Below, one piece after another: positions 19,857 through 32,013 of a DNA stretch of 64,000 nucleotides; positions within the stretch are counted from its first letter, which is position 1; each line of letters starts with the position of its first letter. The stretch lies in the NCBI RefSeq assembly GCF_047675955.1, contig NC_132914.1:130310663-130374662 (forward strand), in the 5' to 3' direction. The notes under the pieces were generated by a model. The model had not been told where the DNA came from and did no database searches. It was given only the letters and a program-made list of their open reading frames with translations. Made by a program: the position numbers and the translations under genes. This stretch comes from Chlorocebus sabaeus. Taxonomy: Eukaryota > Chordata > Mammalia > Primates > Cercopithecidae.

Positions 19857-21359
19857 GTATACACGAAAGTGCTGAATTTTGTGTTTGCATCGTAATGAGA
19901 CGCGTGTGGAACCCTTTGGTAATGTAGCAGTGTATTAGCTTCGTATTTCTAGGTAGACGGTAATTTTGTCAATGAAAAATTTTAACGTGATAGTCACCCC
20001 TTGCCTGAGTCACTCTCCCTCGCGCGGCCCAGGCGTTCACGGCGGACGTTCTTGTTCTGTGGAGAATAACGGCTGCGCCTGGAGATTGACGCAGAGTGGG
20101 CGGCGGTGGTAGTAAGTTTGAGCCAGATATTTTGAGTAATACAAAATAAGGTTTCTTCTAGTCTAACTTCCATTTTTCCCCCAGCTGGGATAGATGTTTA
20201 AAATTTTACCAATGGCCTTTCTAGCATCTCTTGAAATAGTGACGCCAATTTGTGTGTGGTCTTTTAAAAAACAAATCCTGCGTCTCTAGCTCCTAGCTTC
20301 CTCATCTTCAATTTTGTTTTGTTTTTTAATCAAATAGATTAACTAGAGGTGTGTTTGTTTAATTACTTTATTTGTTTTCAGAGACAGATAAGTTTACTAT
20401 ATTTTTATTTTCCCTTGACACTAGATTTGTTAATTAAAATTGTATATAGGCCATCTAACACATAATATGAGTGTCAAAGATAAGGTTAACATCAAGATTT
20501 GGTACGTAGATCCCACCCAAAGTGTATGCAGAAGTTGAACAATTTCAATTCTAGCTATACATTAATTGCAGAAAGAGACTTAATTAAAAAAAAAGTAAAA
20601 GGGAAGGCAGGATGTCACCCAGAATGCCAGCCAACAAATATTATTAGGTTAGAGATGACTGCAGTTAGCTCTGCGAGAACTGGATAGCTCACCTCCTCCC
20701 TACCGCTTTGAAAATCACCTCCACGTTAACTTTTCTCTTGTGACACAACTAATCTCTTCTGTTTTATTAAAATTGTTCCCCATCTTCCAAAGCCTCCTGG
20801 ATGGTAAGTTGCACACGCTCCTGCCTCTTTTTGAAAATTACGTTTGTTTTTTCATTACTTCTCTTACCATGCATTTCTTTAGTTCTTAGCATATGCCAGT
20901 CACAAGGGCAGAGATTTGAGATACACATCGTAAATTAAATGAGAATATGTGCTTATCAGTATTTTATGTAAGCACCGTCTGGAAATTCTACTTAGGACAA
21001 TATTTAAGTAGATATGAGGCTTACCTTCTGGAAAAGAGATTACAAAATTATCCTTATTAATTAACTAAGTCCCCAAAATGAGAAGAGATTCAATTACTAT
21101 CAATAATTTGTAGTAAAGTGACTGAAAAGGAAATAATAAGCTAATAGATTGACTTGCCGTCCTCAACAAGTTAGCACATACTTTTATTTTTAAAAAGTCT
21201 ACACAATAGGAATAAAATAATTAATTTTAGCTAGAAATATATGTGAACTATATGAGAAAAACTTCAAAACCTTACTAGGCAATGTAGAATAATAAAGGAT
21301 GAGTAAGAATAAAAACAGATTTGTTTATAGATTATATTCAATTGTCAAGAAAATCGGAG

Positions 21360-21360
<1 letters not shown>
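19857..21360. other. ZNF10 intron 1, largely unique sequence
   Basis: About 1.5 kb downstream of the island with no recognised repeat. The GC content falls quickly after 20,110. The 62-codon frame at 20,499 has no domain I recognise. Confidence 0.4.
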
Positions 21361-21390
<30 letters not shown>

Positions 21391-21630
21391 ATAGAGTTTT
21401 GCTCTTGTTGCCCTGGCTGGAGTGCAATGGCGCGATCTTGGCTCACTACAACCTCCGCCTCCAGGGTTCAAGAAATTCTCCTGCCTCAGCCTCCCTGGTA
21501 GCTGGGATTACAGGCTCCTGCCACAACGCCCAGCTAATTTTAGCTCTTAGCATATGCCAGTCACAAGGGCAGAGATTTGAGATACACATCATAAGTTAAC
21601 GAGCAACAAGAGCAAAACTCCATCTCAAAA
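21361..21630 (-). mobile_element. Rearranged Alu with locally copied insert
   Basis: Begins as a reverse Alu (27 T, then gagatagagttttgctcttg) to cccagctaatttt at 21,541. It then switches to a copy of 20,884-20,938 (21,545-21,599, 2 mismatches) and ends with a forward-sense Alu end, caacaagagcaaaactccat plus A-run. The two ends are therefore inverted copies of each other. Confidence 0.85.
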
Positions 21631-22930
21631 AAAAAACAAACATTGTTTTAAGGAAACAGAAATTTCCTATTGTTAATATCTCTGTTGTGCCTACAAGAGA
21701 CGCTTACTTTCATCAGCAGTACTCTTTCTGGCATGTCTCATGTCAGCCAGGACTTTCAGTTCTTCTGGCTATGAAGCAAGGCTGGGACTATGATATAGGC
21801 CACCTTTGTCTGTATATGTGCCTCTTTGTCTCATAATGAACATCCAAGAACATTACTTTTTTCTCTTTCCACACAATGTCTCCTTGCTGCCTGATCCTAA
21901 CATTTCCTGTTAAATATTTTATTGTGAAAAATTTTGAACATACGGCTAAATTATACGAAGTTTACAGTGAATACTTATAAACCTTCCCATCTAGACTCTA
22001 CCATTAATATTTCACTATACCTAATTTTAACAAATACCTGTCTGTCCCTATTTTTATCCATCAGTTCATTGTATTTTTTTATTTTTTTCAAAGTAAATTG
22101 ACATGGGTACATATTCCCTAAAAATTTCAGAATGCCTGTGTATTAACTAGAATTCTATATTTGTTTAGGTTTTTCTTTAGATGTGAAATGTACAAAACAT
22201 GAAAAGTGCAAATCTTAAGTGTACATTTGCTGAGTTTTGACAGATGCAGTGTCTTTGCCTTTTGTATCTTTAAATATATCTTTGGCATGTCTATTGGCTA
22301 CTGAGTTTTAACTTTGTGGCTGCTGGGTCCTTTTTGCTGATCATACCTTGCCCTTTGCTGAAGCAAATACTGGTAAATCTTTTCAGAACTTGAAGAGACT
22401 CTGTTGTCTTTATTAATGAACTCTATGTCCCCAAGTGAAATGCTGTGCCTGACAAGGTTGTGCCTGTCATTGTGAGTGCTGGTTAAGTATAGACAGATGT
22501 CAGAGTGAATGAATGTGAAGTGCTAAGCACTTTACTAGCCTCTTCCCAGGATTTTGAATGAGATTGTCCTAATTCTCAAGTGGTTCACTATCTCATAAGG
22601 GAGACAGACAAATTTTGGTACTGTAAGGCAGTGTTGAAGTGCTAGAACAGGGCATGGGCAGAGTCCTTCGTGTTTACTGACGATAGAACCACTGATTCTC
22701 TCTGAGACAGTGGGAAGGCCTCACAGCAAAGATGGCATTAAAGTGATCCTTAGAGAATATGGGGCAAATGTAGTGGGAGTTAAGTTGAAAAGGGTCAATA
22801 GTTGTGAAACTTGTACGCTAAGTGTTTGATTGGAGCTGTGCTTTGGAACTGCTTGTGCCTCATATAGTAACTTTCATAGCCTTCTTGCTGATACTTGAAG
22901 CTTCTTTTCAGCCCATATCTGCCCTTGTGG
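21631..22930. other. ZNF10 intron 1, mixed
   Basis: The part at 21,905-22,260 resembles antisense L1/old LINE sequence (tttattgtgaaaaattttga). The rest is unassigned. No gene. Confidence 0.3.
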
Positions 22931-23735
22931 CAGGCAAAATAATGGCTCCCCAGAGATATCACCGGCACCTGGGAATATTTTACCTTATATTGCAAAATAG
23001 AATTTGCAGATGTGATTCAATGAAGGACTTCAAGATGGGGAGAGATTACCCTGGATTATTTCGATGGGCTTAGTGTAGTAACAGGGGTCCTTAAAAGTAA
23101 AAGAGGTGGGTGGCTGGGCGCGATGGCTCACGCCTGTAATCCCAGCACTTTGGGAGGCCAAGGCGGGGAGATCACCTGAGGTCAGGAGTTTGAGACCAGC
23201 CTGGCCTACATGGTGAAACCTCGTCACTACTAAAAATACAAAACAAAAATTAGCCGGGTGTGGTGGTGGGTGCCTGTAATCCCAGCTACATGGGAGGCTG
23301 AGGCAGGAGAATCACTTGAACCTGGGAGGCAGACGTTGCAATGAGCCAAGATTGTGCCATTGCACTCCAGCCTGGGCAACAGAGCAAGACTCCATCTCAA
23401 AAAAAAAAAAAAAAAGTAAAAGAGGGGGAGAAGAAGGTGAGCATTCAGGGAAATATAACTGTGAAAGAAAGGCACAGAGAAATGTATCATTGCTGGCTTT
23501 GCAGGTGGAGGAAGGGTCAGGAGCCAAGGAGTGTAGATGGCCCAGACACTGGACGGGGCAAGGAAATAGATTCTTCTCTAGAGCTTCCAGAAGGAACACA
23601 GCTCTACCAACACCTTAATTTTAGCCCTCCGAGACCTGTATCAGACTTCTGACCTCCAGAACTGTTATATAATAAATGTGTGTTGTTGAAAACCACGAAG
23701 TTTTGATAATTGGCAGTAGTGGAAAACTAATACAG
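22931..23735 (+). mobile_element. MaLR-type LTR (MLT1-like), split by an Alu
   Basis: Landmarks: taatggctccccagagatat, gcagatgtgattcaatgaag, ccctggattatttcgatggg, then after the Alu gtttgaagg-like ctttgcaggtggaggaaggg, cttccagaaggaacacagc, tctgacctccagaactgtta and an end at aaaactaatacag. The subfamily cannot be fixed by eye. Confidence 0.7.
23112..23417 (+). mobile_element. AluS-like element inside the MaLR LTR
   Basis: Forward copy (ggctgggcgcgatggctcac) with a 17-A tail. The flanks agtaaaagagg and agtaaaagaggggg are the target duplication. Confidence 0.93.
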
Positions 23736-26129
23736 CCCTCTGTCCTTAAGAGTTTACCAAAGCAAAAATGGTCTCCCTTACTCTTCTTTGGCACTATGTT
23801 TTGACTTTGCCTCAGAAGAAAAGTGGTGTGATTATAAATATTTTTTGTGACCACATCTGGTAGAAAATACAGACTTCATTGTAACATTCATGTTCACAAA
23901 CTGAATTATAGTCTTTGTCTCCTAGGAGATTTTACCATTTGGAGGTGAGAAGAAAAGTCTCCTCTTTGCAAATGTAAAGCTCACGTTGTGGAATGGCTGC
24001 TGTTGTACTTTCTTAACATTGGACCTTCTCTCATCGTTGTTCGGTTTCTCCTTCCCCAGGAAGTTTTGCAGATTTCTGCAGCCACATTCTTTTATCCATT
24101 CTCTTCATGTCCGTGGCACTAGACTTTCAACATCTTTCCATGGTTACGGTCTGCTTGAGGGAGGAAATTATTCTCATAGTTGGCGTTCATGACATCTTAG
24201 AAAGAGCTTCTCAGGTAGGGGACAGTCAGTCACTCTTGATAGCTACCCGAATGCCTTTTGATCTTAGTGTGTGCATATTGAATTGTCTTTTGCCTTTCAT
24301 GGGTCTGCCTTGTCTTACTGGGAAGATTATTGGATCTCAGAGCCTCCAGACTACCTCTCATCTTTTGTTCTTACACAGCAGTGACCGAGTAGTAAGTTGG
24401 GCTCCAAACTCTGCACTGTGAGCTGGGAAAGGGCACTCCCTGCTCCCTGAATACCAAGATCCATTATGCTGCTGCAGCCAAAACAGGAAATAAATAATGC
24501 TGGACATCATCAAGCGGAGGATTTGAAACAGCTTTCCTCTGTGGCGTTGCAGTGTTCCAGGATTTCATTATATGAACTGAGCCTACCTTGCCTTCTCATC
24601 TTTGGAGGCTCTTCACTTCACTGCTCATGTCATCACTCCTGTGTGTCTCAGACTTCCGCTCATGACCCAAACAGCACAGCCTCTGCAAACTTCAGTATCC
24701 CTCTTTGTGCCTCTTACCCCTTGTTCTCCTGGCTCTTTTATGTCCTTATTCTCACTACTGTTCTTGGAGGTTCTCCTCAAATTTGTCAACTCCTTCCTTG
24801 ACTCACGTCTATACCAAAACTAGATCCTGTTGTTGATTGCACACATTTCTCACATTAGGCATTCTTCCTTCCCTTGCTCTGCATTACCTGCACACATAGA
24901 AATCCCAGCCCAGGACCACTGCACAGTGTGCGTTTTCTTCTGTCCAGGCAGCGAGTGCTGCTTGAGGAAATCACAGCTAGGCAGACAAGTGTGACAGACA
25001 TACTCTCCATAACCTCAGCTTAGCTTTTGTCAGCAGCTTTTGCTAGTTTGTCACTGCATGGCCCAAACCTTTATCACTGTCCTCAATGATCATGGCCTCC
25101 TGTTGTTCCTCTCATTGTTAGCATATAGCCTTGCTTTCTTTTTTGACTCACATTTTTATTGAACTGCCTGCTAATTGTCAGCATCCCACCTATCCTGACT
25201 TCCAGGAGGTAGGAGAGAATGAAGCATCCTTCTTCCTTTACAAACCTGATGCCTTCATCAGAGATTTGACCCCATCCTTTCCCGCTTCTCACTCCTCTAG
25301 TTCCAACTCCCTTGTCTTAATTGCTTCCTCTGTTTTTAGTCTCCACTCTGACCCCACCACCTCTTCCACCTGCCCTTTCTCTTCCTTCTCCACTTCCAGA
25401 CTTTTCATTCCTATTGTGGAATTTGTCTGCTGTTTCCACCAGTGTATTGAAACTGATCTCCTTAAATTATTAGTGAAGGCTTATCTAACCAATCCAATAC
25501 CTTTCAATCCTTAATTTATCTAACGCTATTTTGATCTACCCGTCCTTGAAATTTTACATATCTTAGATATCTCTATTTGGTGGTTCTCTGCCTCCTTTTT
25601 GGGCCTCTCTTTCATTTGCTTCTTAAATGTTGATTTTTCTCAATAATCCTGGTCCTACCATTTATTTTACTCTTCAAGTTCTCTTTGGTTGGTTTTATGC
25701 CATGGTTTCATCTGGTAACACCATTACGTGGGACTATTGAATATTACTGTTTCTTAGTAAGCTTTGTATGAAATATGTCACAGGGTTGTTGATAGTAACA
25801 TATGGTCCCCCTTAGACTCTTTTATTCATGTGTTTACTTAACCTATATGTTACAGCAGGAGAATATAGTTACTCTTAAATGTGTGACAAAAGACCATCCT
25901 CCTCCCGAAAAGCTTGTCCTGTTTGAATATATAGCCAGGCAGCCTGAAAGGATTCAGATAGAATGCAGATGTGGAAGGCAGATGACGTACATCTGGATAA
26001 CCCTCACGTGTAAATACAGCCTCGTAGATGCCACTTCTCTGTGGCTTACTCACTGTGTTCGTGTGGCCTACTCACTATGTTCAAAACCAATCACATCATT
26101 TCTCTGATACCTAACCCTTCTGATACTGT
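23736..26129. other. ZNF10 intron 1, possible ancient LINE background
   Basis: C/T-rich DNA with several frames of 70-127 codons (such as 25,131-25,514) that lack any domain I know. Parts of 24,640-26,100 look like ancient L2-type LINE sequence. I see no convincing exon. Confidence 0.3.
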
Positions 26130-26945
26130 TCTCCATCTAGTCACACAGGAACCTGAGAGTCGTGTGAGGCCGCTAGCCCTTTCTCACACCCACATTCAGT
26201 CAAATTCCAGGACACACTGATCATACCCAAATCTACCTGCTCTCCGTTTCTACCATCATGGCCTTAATTTCAGTCAAATTCCAGGACACACTGATCATAC
26301 CCAAATCTACCTGCTCTCCGTTTCTACCATCATGGCCTTAATTTGTGTTCCCAAATCTTCTAGATTAAAGTATTAGCCTCCTACCTGTTTTTTTTTTGCT
26401 ACTATTATAGCTTCCTCTAGTCCATTACACAGGTACCCCTAGAAGAGCACTTGGAAGACACTAATATTGTTTCCTGGCTTATAACATTTAGGAAAGAGTC
26501 CACATTTTTGCGAATGGCATTCTTGGCTGGCTGTGACCTAGATCTCGCCTTGCACACCTCTGGCCCTGTTTCTTTTTGTTCCCTGGCCTAAACTATATGC
26601 ACTAGAAGTATTGAACTTCTTCCCCTTACACATAATCTTCTCAGGCACTGCCTTTGCTCACGATGTTCCCCATCCTCCCTTACCTACCAAACCAGCTCTG
26701 ACACTCAGCCCATTCCTCCCTGAAACCATTAGGCTGTGTTAGAAACCACCTTCTATGCTCCCATGAGCCCTTGTCCATTGCCATTATTATAGCAGTAATC
26801 AAACTCTACTGTAAAGTGTGTTTTCAGTTTCTTCAACTAGCCTGAGCTGCTTGAGGTAAGGGATAAATGCCTTGTTCACATTTCTATCCTCAGGGCCTGA
26901 TACAGAGCTAGAAACATAAGTGTTCGGTAATGATTTATTAAAATG
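26130..26945 (+). mobile_element. L2 LINE 3' part
   Basis: Reads through typical L2 3' features: aaagagtccacatttttgcg, ggctgtgacctagatctcgc, tttgctcacgatgttcccca, ctgcttgaggtaagggataa and a gcctgatacagagctagaa-type terminus. Contains the 74-bp duplication listed next. Confidence 0.7.
26195..26344 (+). repeat. Perfect 74-bp tandem duplication
   Basis: 26,197-26,270 and 26,271-26,344 are identical, and the match extends 2 bases to the left. Its perfect identity inside an old L2 means the duplication is recent (or an assembly artefact). Confidence 0.95.
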
Positions 26946-27160
26946 GCGGAAGTTCCAGATCTATACCACTAAGATAGTTATTAACTTACCAAGTGTTTCC
27001 TCAAAAATAAACAAAACTTCTGCTAGTATCCCTGCTCTGAGAATGACTGTGATACTTTAGAGAAGTCAGTTTTGGCCAGTCACATAAAAGGATCCTTTGT
27101 GATGGATCTGATTACTTCGAGAATGGTAGAAACCTAGAATTAAATAAATAATGGTTTACA

Positions 27161-27340
27161 CCTGTGTTTCTCAACCTTGGCTAGACATTCATTTGTACCA
27201 GGTGGAGCTCTTAAAAAAAAAAATCCTTAACCTCTTCTCAGATAATTAAATCAGAATCTCTTGGTGTGGGACTCAGGTATCAATAAATGCCAAACATACT
27301 TAACAATTCCAGTGTGCAACCAGAGTTTACAACCACTGGG
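27161..27340. mobile_element. MER5A-type hAT-Charlie MITE
   Basis: About 180 bases with terminal inverted repeats (gtgtttctcaaccttggct; end tttacaaccactggg). The interior taattaaatcagaatctctt is diagnostic for MER5. Confidence 0.85.
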
Positions 27341-27885
27341 TTAGATAAAGGTTTGAATGAGTTATCTAGAAGTAGTTGCTAAGGGAAATTAGAATTGAGT
27401 GAGACCTAACCTAAGTTATTCATAATTATGGTAGTTATCAGAGTGGACCTTATATGCCTGTCTGAACCAGCAACCTTACTGTAGTTTTGTTTGTTTTTAA
27501 ATGAGATCCTATTGAAAATTTATTAGTGACCAGAAATGTTGAGACTCTGTCTAAAAAAAAAAAATTAGCCAGGTGCAGTGGCTCATACCTGTAGTTCTTG
27601 CGCCTTGGGAGAATCACTTGAGCCCAGGAGTTTGAGACCACAGTAACCTCCCTAGGATGCCAGTACTATTTCCAGATATGTCATTTGATTAACAATATCT
27701 CATATATTGACTTGTGATTGGCTTCTTTGTGATTCCACACATATGTCCTAATCCTGCCCTGTGCAACAACTCAGAATAAATATTATTCCGAGCAGAGGAT
27801 GTACAAATGTGTGAAAATTATTTTCTTGCTTCCTTTAAGTAATTTTTTTCAGGCTGAGTATTTCCAGTTACTTCAGCCTTTGCTT
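27341..27885. other. ZNF10 intron 1, with one Alu scrap
   Basis: A degraded forward Alu piece spans about 27,538-27,640 (attagccaggtgcagtggct to caggagtttgagaccac). The rest is unassigned. Confidence 0.5.
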
Positions 27886-28005
27886 ATCTTGAAAAGCAAG
27901 CTCTATGAGGGAAGGACCCATGTCTGAATGGCCACTACTCTATTCTTAGCCCCTAGAATGGTACTTGGCATATTGTAAGTACTCAGTTAATGTCTGGTGT
28001 AAAAA
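27886..28005 (+). mobile_element. L2 LINE 3' terminus
   Basis: gctctatgagggaaggaccc, cctagaatggtacttggcat and gtactcagttaatgtctg correspond to the L2 3' end. Confidence 0.7.
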
Positions 28006-28172
28006 GGGATGAATAAAGGAACCATCTGGGTTCATTCACCTCTTTATCTGACTTCTTAAAAGGAACCTTGTACTCCTGTGATAACATCCATACAAAGTAT
28101 ATATAGCATCCACTTGTATATCTTAATTTCCTTAAATAGTATGTCATTGCCTTCATTGTCAGCTAAAATTTG

Positions 28173-28477
28173 TAGGCCGGGTGCGGTGGCTCAAGCCTGT
28201 AAACCCAGCACTTTGGGAGGCCGAGGTGGGCGGATCACGAGGTCAGGAGATCGAGACCATCCTGGCTAACATGATGAAACCCCGTCTCTACTAAAAATAC
28301 AAAAAAAAAAATTAGCCGGGCGTGGTGATGTGTGCCTATAGTCCCAGCTACTCGGAGGCTGAGGCAGGAGAATGGCTTAAACCCGGGAGGCGGAGCTTGC
28401 AGTGAGCCAAGATCACGCCACTGCACTCCAGCCTGGGTAACACAGCGAGACTCCATCTCAAAAAAAAAAAAAAAAAT
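28173..28477 (+). mobile_element. Young AluY, partly Old World monkey type
   Basis: ggccgggtgcggtggctcaa start and a clean 17-A tail. It shares ctcaagcctg but has attagccgggcgtgg. Confidence 0.9.
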
Positions 28478-29220
28478 TTGTAACTGATCTTTACTTATAT
28501 TGCTGGTGAAAGGATTAAAAACAGGGTAAGGACAGAGACCTGTAGCTGATGTCAGAGACCTCTCTTCATAAGGACATGACCCTTTGGTCAGCTAATTGTG
28601 GATCTCTCTTGCTGTACTGTAATTCAGTCATTGTTGCTGCTGCTTTTGGTGGCTGTAGGAGCAAAGAGTAAGAAACACTAAAACTCCTTGGAGAAATTAG
28701 GTAATGACATAAGAAGGGATAATGTTTGATCTTGCAACATAGATAAGGTTTTACCAAGAGACAAGAAAAGGAAGAACGGATCTGGCATAGGAATAGCATA
28801 GATAAAGGTGTTCAGGCAACTCAAGTGGTTCAGCATGGTTATAGGGAAATGTATGGTAGTTTGATGAAACATTTAGGGCTTAGGGAGGTAGAAAAGCCAC
28901 AATCACAGAGGATCCTAAATCCATGCCAAGGACTTAGTGCATTTTTCTATATGTACTGGGAGACCAAAAGGGAATTTTAAACAGGGAGTGAAACTTCTGT
29001 GTTTTACAGAGATGATGTTGCTGCAGACACTCACTGGAGTGTGAGAGACCAAAGGCAAACAAGTCAAGTAGGAGGTTTCTAGGTCAAGAATTATGAGGGC
29101 CTGAAACAGGGCCATGGCAGTAGGAGTTGGAAGAGATGGATGGAAGACACTTAAGAGGGGGAATTTACAGATCGTGGTGACTGATTGGATGTTAAAAAGA
29201 AACTCTAGAAAGATACTTGC
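28478..29220. other. ZNF10 intron 1, unassigned old repeat-like sequence
   Basis: 28,950-29,200 (agggagtgaaacttctgtgt, ggcctgaaacagggccatgg) resembles an ancient interspersed repeat that I cannot name. Similar material occurs near 3,440-3,600. Confidence 0.3.
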
Positions 29221-29356
29221 TGGTTGGGCACAGTGGCTTACATCTGTACTTTGAGCACTTTGAGAGGCCCAGCAGTTTAGGAGGCCAAGGCACGAGGACT
29301 AGTTGAGGCTAGGAGTTCTAGACTAGCCTGGACAACATAATGAGACCCCTATCTCT

Positions 29357-29678
29357 GCAAAAGAAATTTTTTTTGAGACGGAGGCTCGCTCTGTTGCCCA
29401 GGCTGGAGTGCAGTGGCCGGATCTCCGCTCACTGCAAGCTCCGCCTCCCGGGTTCACGCCATTCTCCTGCCTCAGCGTCCGAGTAGCTGGGACTACAGGC
29501 GCCCGCCACCTCGCCCGGCTAGTTTTTTGTATTTTTTTTTTTTAGTAGAGACGGGGTTTCACCGTGTTAGCCAGGATGGTCTCGATCTCCTGACCTTGTG
29601 ATCCACCCGTCTCGGCCTCCCAAAGTGCTGGGATTACAGGCTTGAGCCACCACGCCCGGCCGCAAAAGAAATTTTTTT
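29357..29678 (-). mobile_element. Young AluY with clear target duplication
   Basis: Reverse copy 29,375-29,661 (gagacggaggctcgctctg to gccaccacgcccggc) flanked by gcaaaagaaattttttt at 29,357 and 29,662. Contains cgcccggctagttttttgta (Old World monkey type). Confidence 0.93.
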
Positions 29679-29687
29679 AATTAGCCA

Positions 29688-29990
29688 GGCTGGGCATGGT
29701 GACTCACACCTGTAATCCCAGCACTTTGGGAGGCCAAGGCAGGAGGATTGCTTGAACCCAAGACTTTGAAAGCAGCCTGGGCAACATAGTGAGATCCTGT
29801 CTCTACAAAAATTTAAAGATTAGCTGGACGTGATGGCATGTGCCTGTGGTCCCAGATACTCAGGAGGCTGAGGCAGGAGGATCACTTGAGCCCAGGAGGT
29901 CAAGACTGCAGTGAGCTGTGTTTGTGCCACTGTATTCCAGCTTGGATGACAGAGTAAGGACCCTGTCTCAAAAAAAAAAAAAAAAAAAAA
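29688..29990 (+). mobile_element. AluJ/S-like element nested in the older Alu
   Basis: ctgggcatggtgactcacac start, 22-A tail. The flanking gccaggc/gccaggt is a probable short target duplication. Confidence 0.88.
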
Positions 29991-30204
29991 GCCAGGTGCA
30001 GTGGCTCACACCTGTAGTTCTGTGTACTTGGGAGGCTGAGGAGGGAGGATCACTTGAGCCCAAGAGTTTGAGGCTGTGGTAAGCTATGATCATGCCACCA
30101 CACTCGGGCCTGGGTGACAAGAATGAGGCCTCGATTTTGAAAAAAAGAAAAGAAAGACACTTGTGTTACTGGGTCACTAGACGTCTTTTTTTTTTTTTTT
30201 AATC

Positions 30205-30310
30205 TTACCACGTGTCAGGCACCATTCTATGTTTTACAAATACTAACTTATTTAATTCCCACAGTAACCCTATGAGGTCAATACTATTTTATCCCTCTTG
30301 GTCTTGAAAA
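30205..30310 (-). mobile_element. MIR SINE fragment
   Basis: gtgtcaggcaccattctatg and tatgaggtcaatactatttt are reverse-sense MIR landmarks. Confidence 0.65.
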
Positions 30311-30420
30311 CCACTGTTTAATATATTTTGTCTGTTTTGCTGTTGGGTGAAGAGGTTAATTCTGTTCTCTCGTGTTCCATCTCGGCCGGAAGCAGAAGTT
30401 TATAAAACATTGCATTTTAG

Positions 30421-30718
30421 GCCGGGCGCGGTGGCTCAAGCCTGTAATCCCAGCACTTTGGGAGGCCAAAACGGGTGGATCACGAGGTCAGGAGATCAAG
30501 ACCATCCTGGCTAACATGGTGAAACCCCGTCTCTACTAAAAAATACAAAAAAACTAGCCGGGCGAGGTGGCGGGCGCCTGTAGTCCCAGGTACTCAGGAG
30601 GCTGAGGCAGGAGAATGGCGTGGACCCGGGAGGCGGAGCTTGCAGTGAGCTGAGATCCGGCCACTGCACTCCAGCCTGGGCCACAGAGCGAGACTCCATC
30701 TCAAAAAAAAAAAAAAAG
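30421..30718 (+). mobile_element. Young AluY, Old World monkey type
   Basis: Nearly perfect copy with ctcaagcctg, actagccgggcgaggtgg and gagatccggccactgc, plus a 15-A tail. Confidence 0.93.
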
Positions 30719-31380
30719 TAAAAGCAATATGGCCTCTGTAAGAGAGCATCTTACAGCAGGAGAATTCTGGAGATCTGCAAAGGTTCTCCCTCAAGTATTC
30801 AGCAGAATACAGATCAGTACATACGTGTGAGGAAACTACTTGAGCCAGGGAAAGAGTCCTCTAAAGGATTATTGGGAACAGTATCTGTTGTTCACATAGG
30901 GCTGAGAAGAGCGTCTATTCCCACCAGCCAGACTGGAAAACTCTTCCAATTCCTGGAGCGTTGGATAGGTCGTGTCTACCCGATCAGTATCTATCAAGAA
31001 CGTCTTGCTTCAGTGTGGGGGATAATTAGCCCTATACTAGGCACTGCTCAATCTATCTAGCAAATTGTAAAAGAAAGACCCAAAAGGATCAAACTGTTTC
31101 CAAGTAACCTAACTGCATCCTAAAAGAAAGCTTAAGGAAATTTATAGTAATACAAAAATACCCAGCATCCAGTACGATAACATTCACAGTATCTGGCATC
31201 CAATCAAATTCACCAAGCATGCAAAGAGATGAAAACATGGCCATAGTGAAGACGATAATAATGATTTGAAACTCATCTAGACTTAACATAGATCTTACTA
31301 TTAGCAGAGGAGGACAGTAAAACATAGTTATAAATGTATTTCATATTGCTAAGAAGGTAAATACAGCAATAGAAAGTATT
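30719..31380. other. ZNF10 intron 1, unassigned
   Basis: No gene. The 77-codon frame at 30,827 has no known domain. Confidence 0.3.
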
Positions 31381-32010
31381 TTAAAAAATTGAGATTCTAG
31401 GGAGAAAACCCATATTGTCTGAAATGAAAATACACCAGGTTAACAGCAGATTACATTTCTAGAAGAAAAGTTGGGTGAACTTAAAGGCATAGCAATGTAA
31501 AACTATCCAAAATTAAATGCAGAGAGAAAAAAGAAACCAGAAAAAAAATGAAAAGAACTTGAGTAAGCTGTAGATAGCATCAGGTAGCTACTGTATGAGT
31601 AATTGGAGTCCCTGAAGAAGAAAGTAAAGGAGAGATGGAGAAATATATGAAGAAATAATGACTGGAAATGTCAAAACTTAATGAAACTACAAACCCGCAA
31701 ATTCAAGAAGCTCAAGAAACCCTAAACACCAGAAACATGAAAAGTATGCCAAGGAAAATAATAATCAGATTACTCAAATCAATAAAAGAGAAAATCTCAA
31801 AAGTAGCCAGAAGGAAAATACATGCTATATACAGAGGAATAAGGGATTACGTTGGATTTCTTACCAGAAATAAGACGTCTAAGAAGAGTGGAACTGTATC
31901 TATAAAGTACTGAAAGAAAAAAACAACTGTCTACCTATTAAATAGAATTACACGTTCAGGAAAAAACGTCTTTCAACAACAAAAGTAACTCAACCTATAG
32001 AGTGGGAGAA
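31381..32010 (+). mobile_element. Old L1 internal fragment
   Basis: gcaaattcaagaagctcaag, agaaaatctcaaaagtagcc and aagtactgaaagaaaaaaac are typical of the internal region of L1M elements. The 81-codon frame here is L1-derived. Confidence 0.65.
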
Positions 32011-32013
32011 ACA

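Larger units (their letters stand above)
29222..30150 (+). mobile_element. Old Alu split by two later Alu insertions
   Basis: The host copy occupies 29,222-29,374, 29,662-29,690 and 29,991-30,150 (forward, diverged). Between these lie a reverse AluY and a forward Alu, giving a three-layer nest. Confidence 0.88.

Noticed and set aside
25131..25514. 127-codon plus-strand frame in ZNF10 intron 1
   Set aside because: C/T-rich, old LINE-like DNA. No domain and no convincing splice-site pair.
31668..31913. 81-codon frame as a small gene
   Set aside because: Derived from an old L1 internal region.
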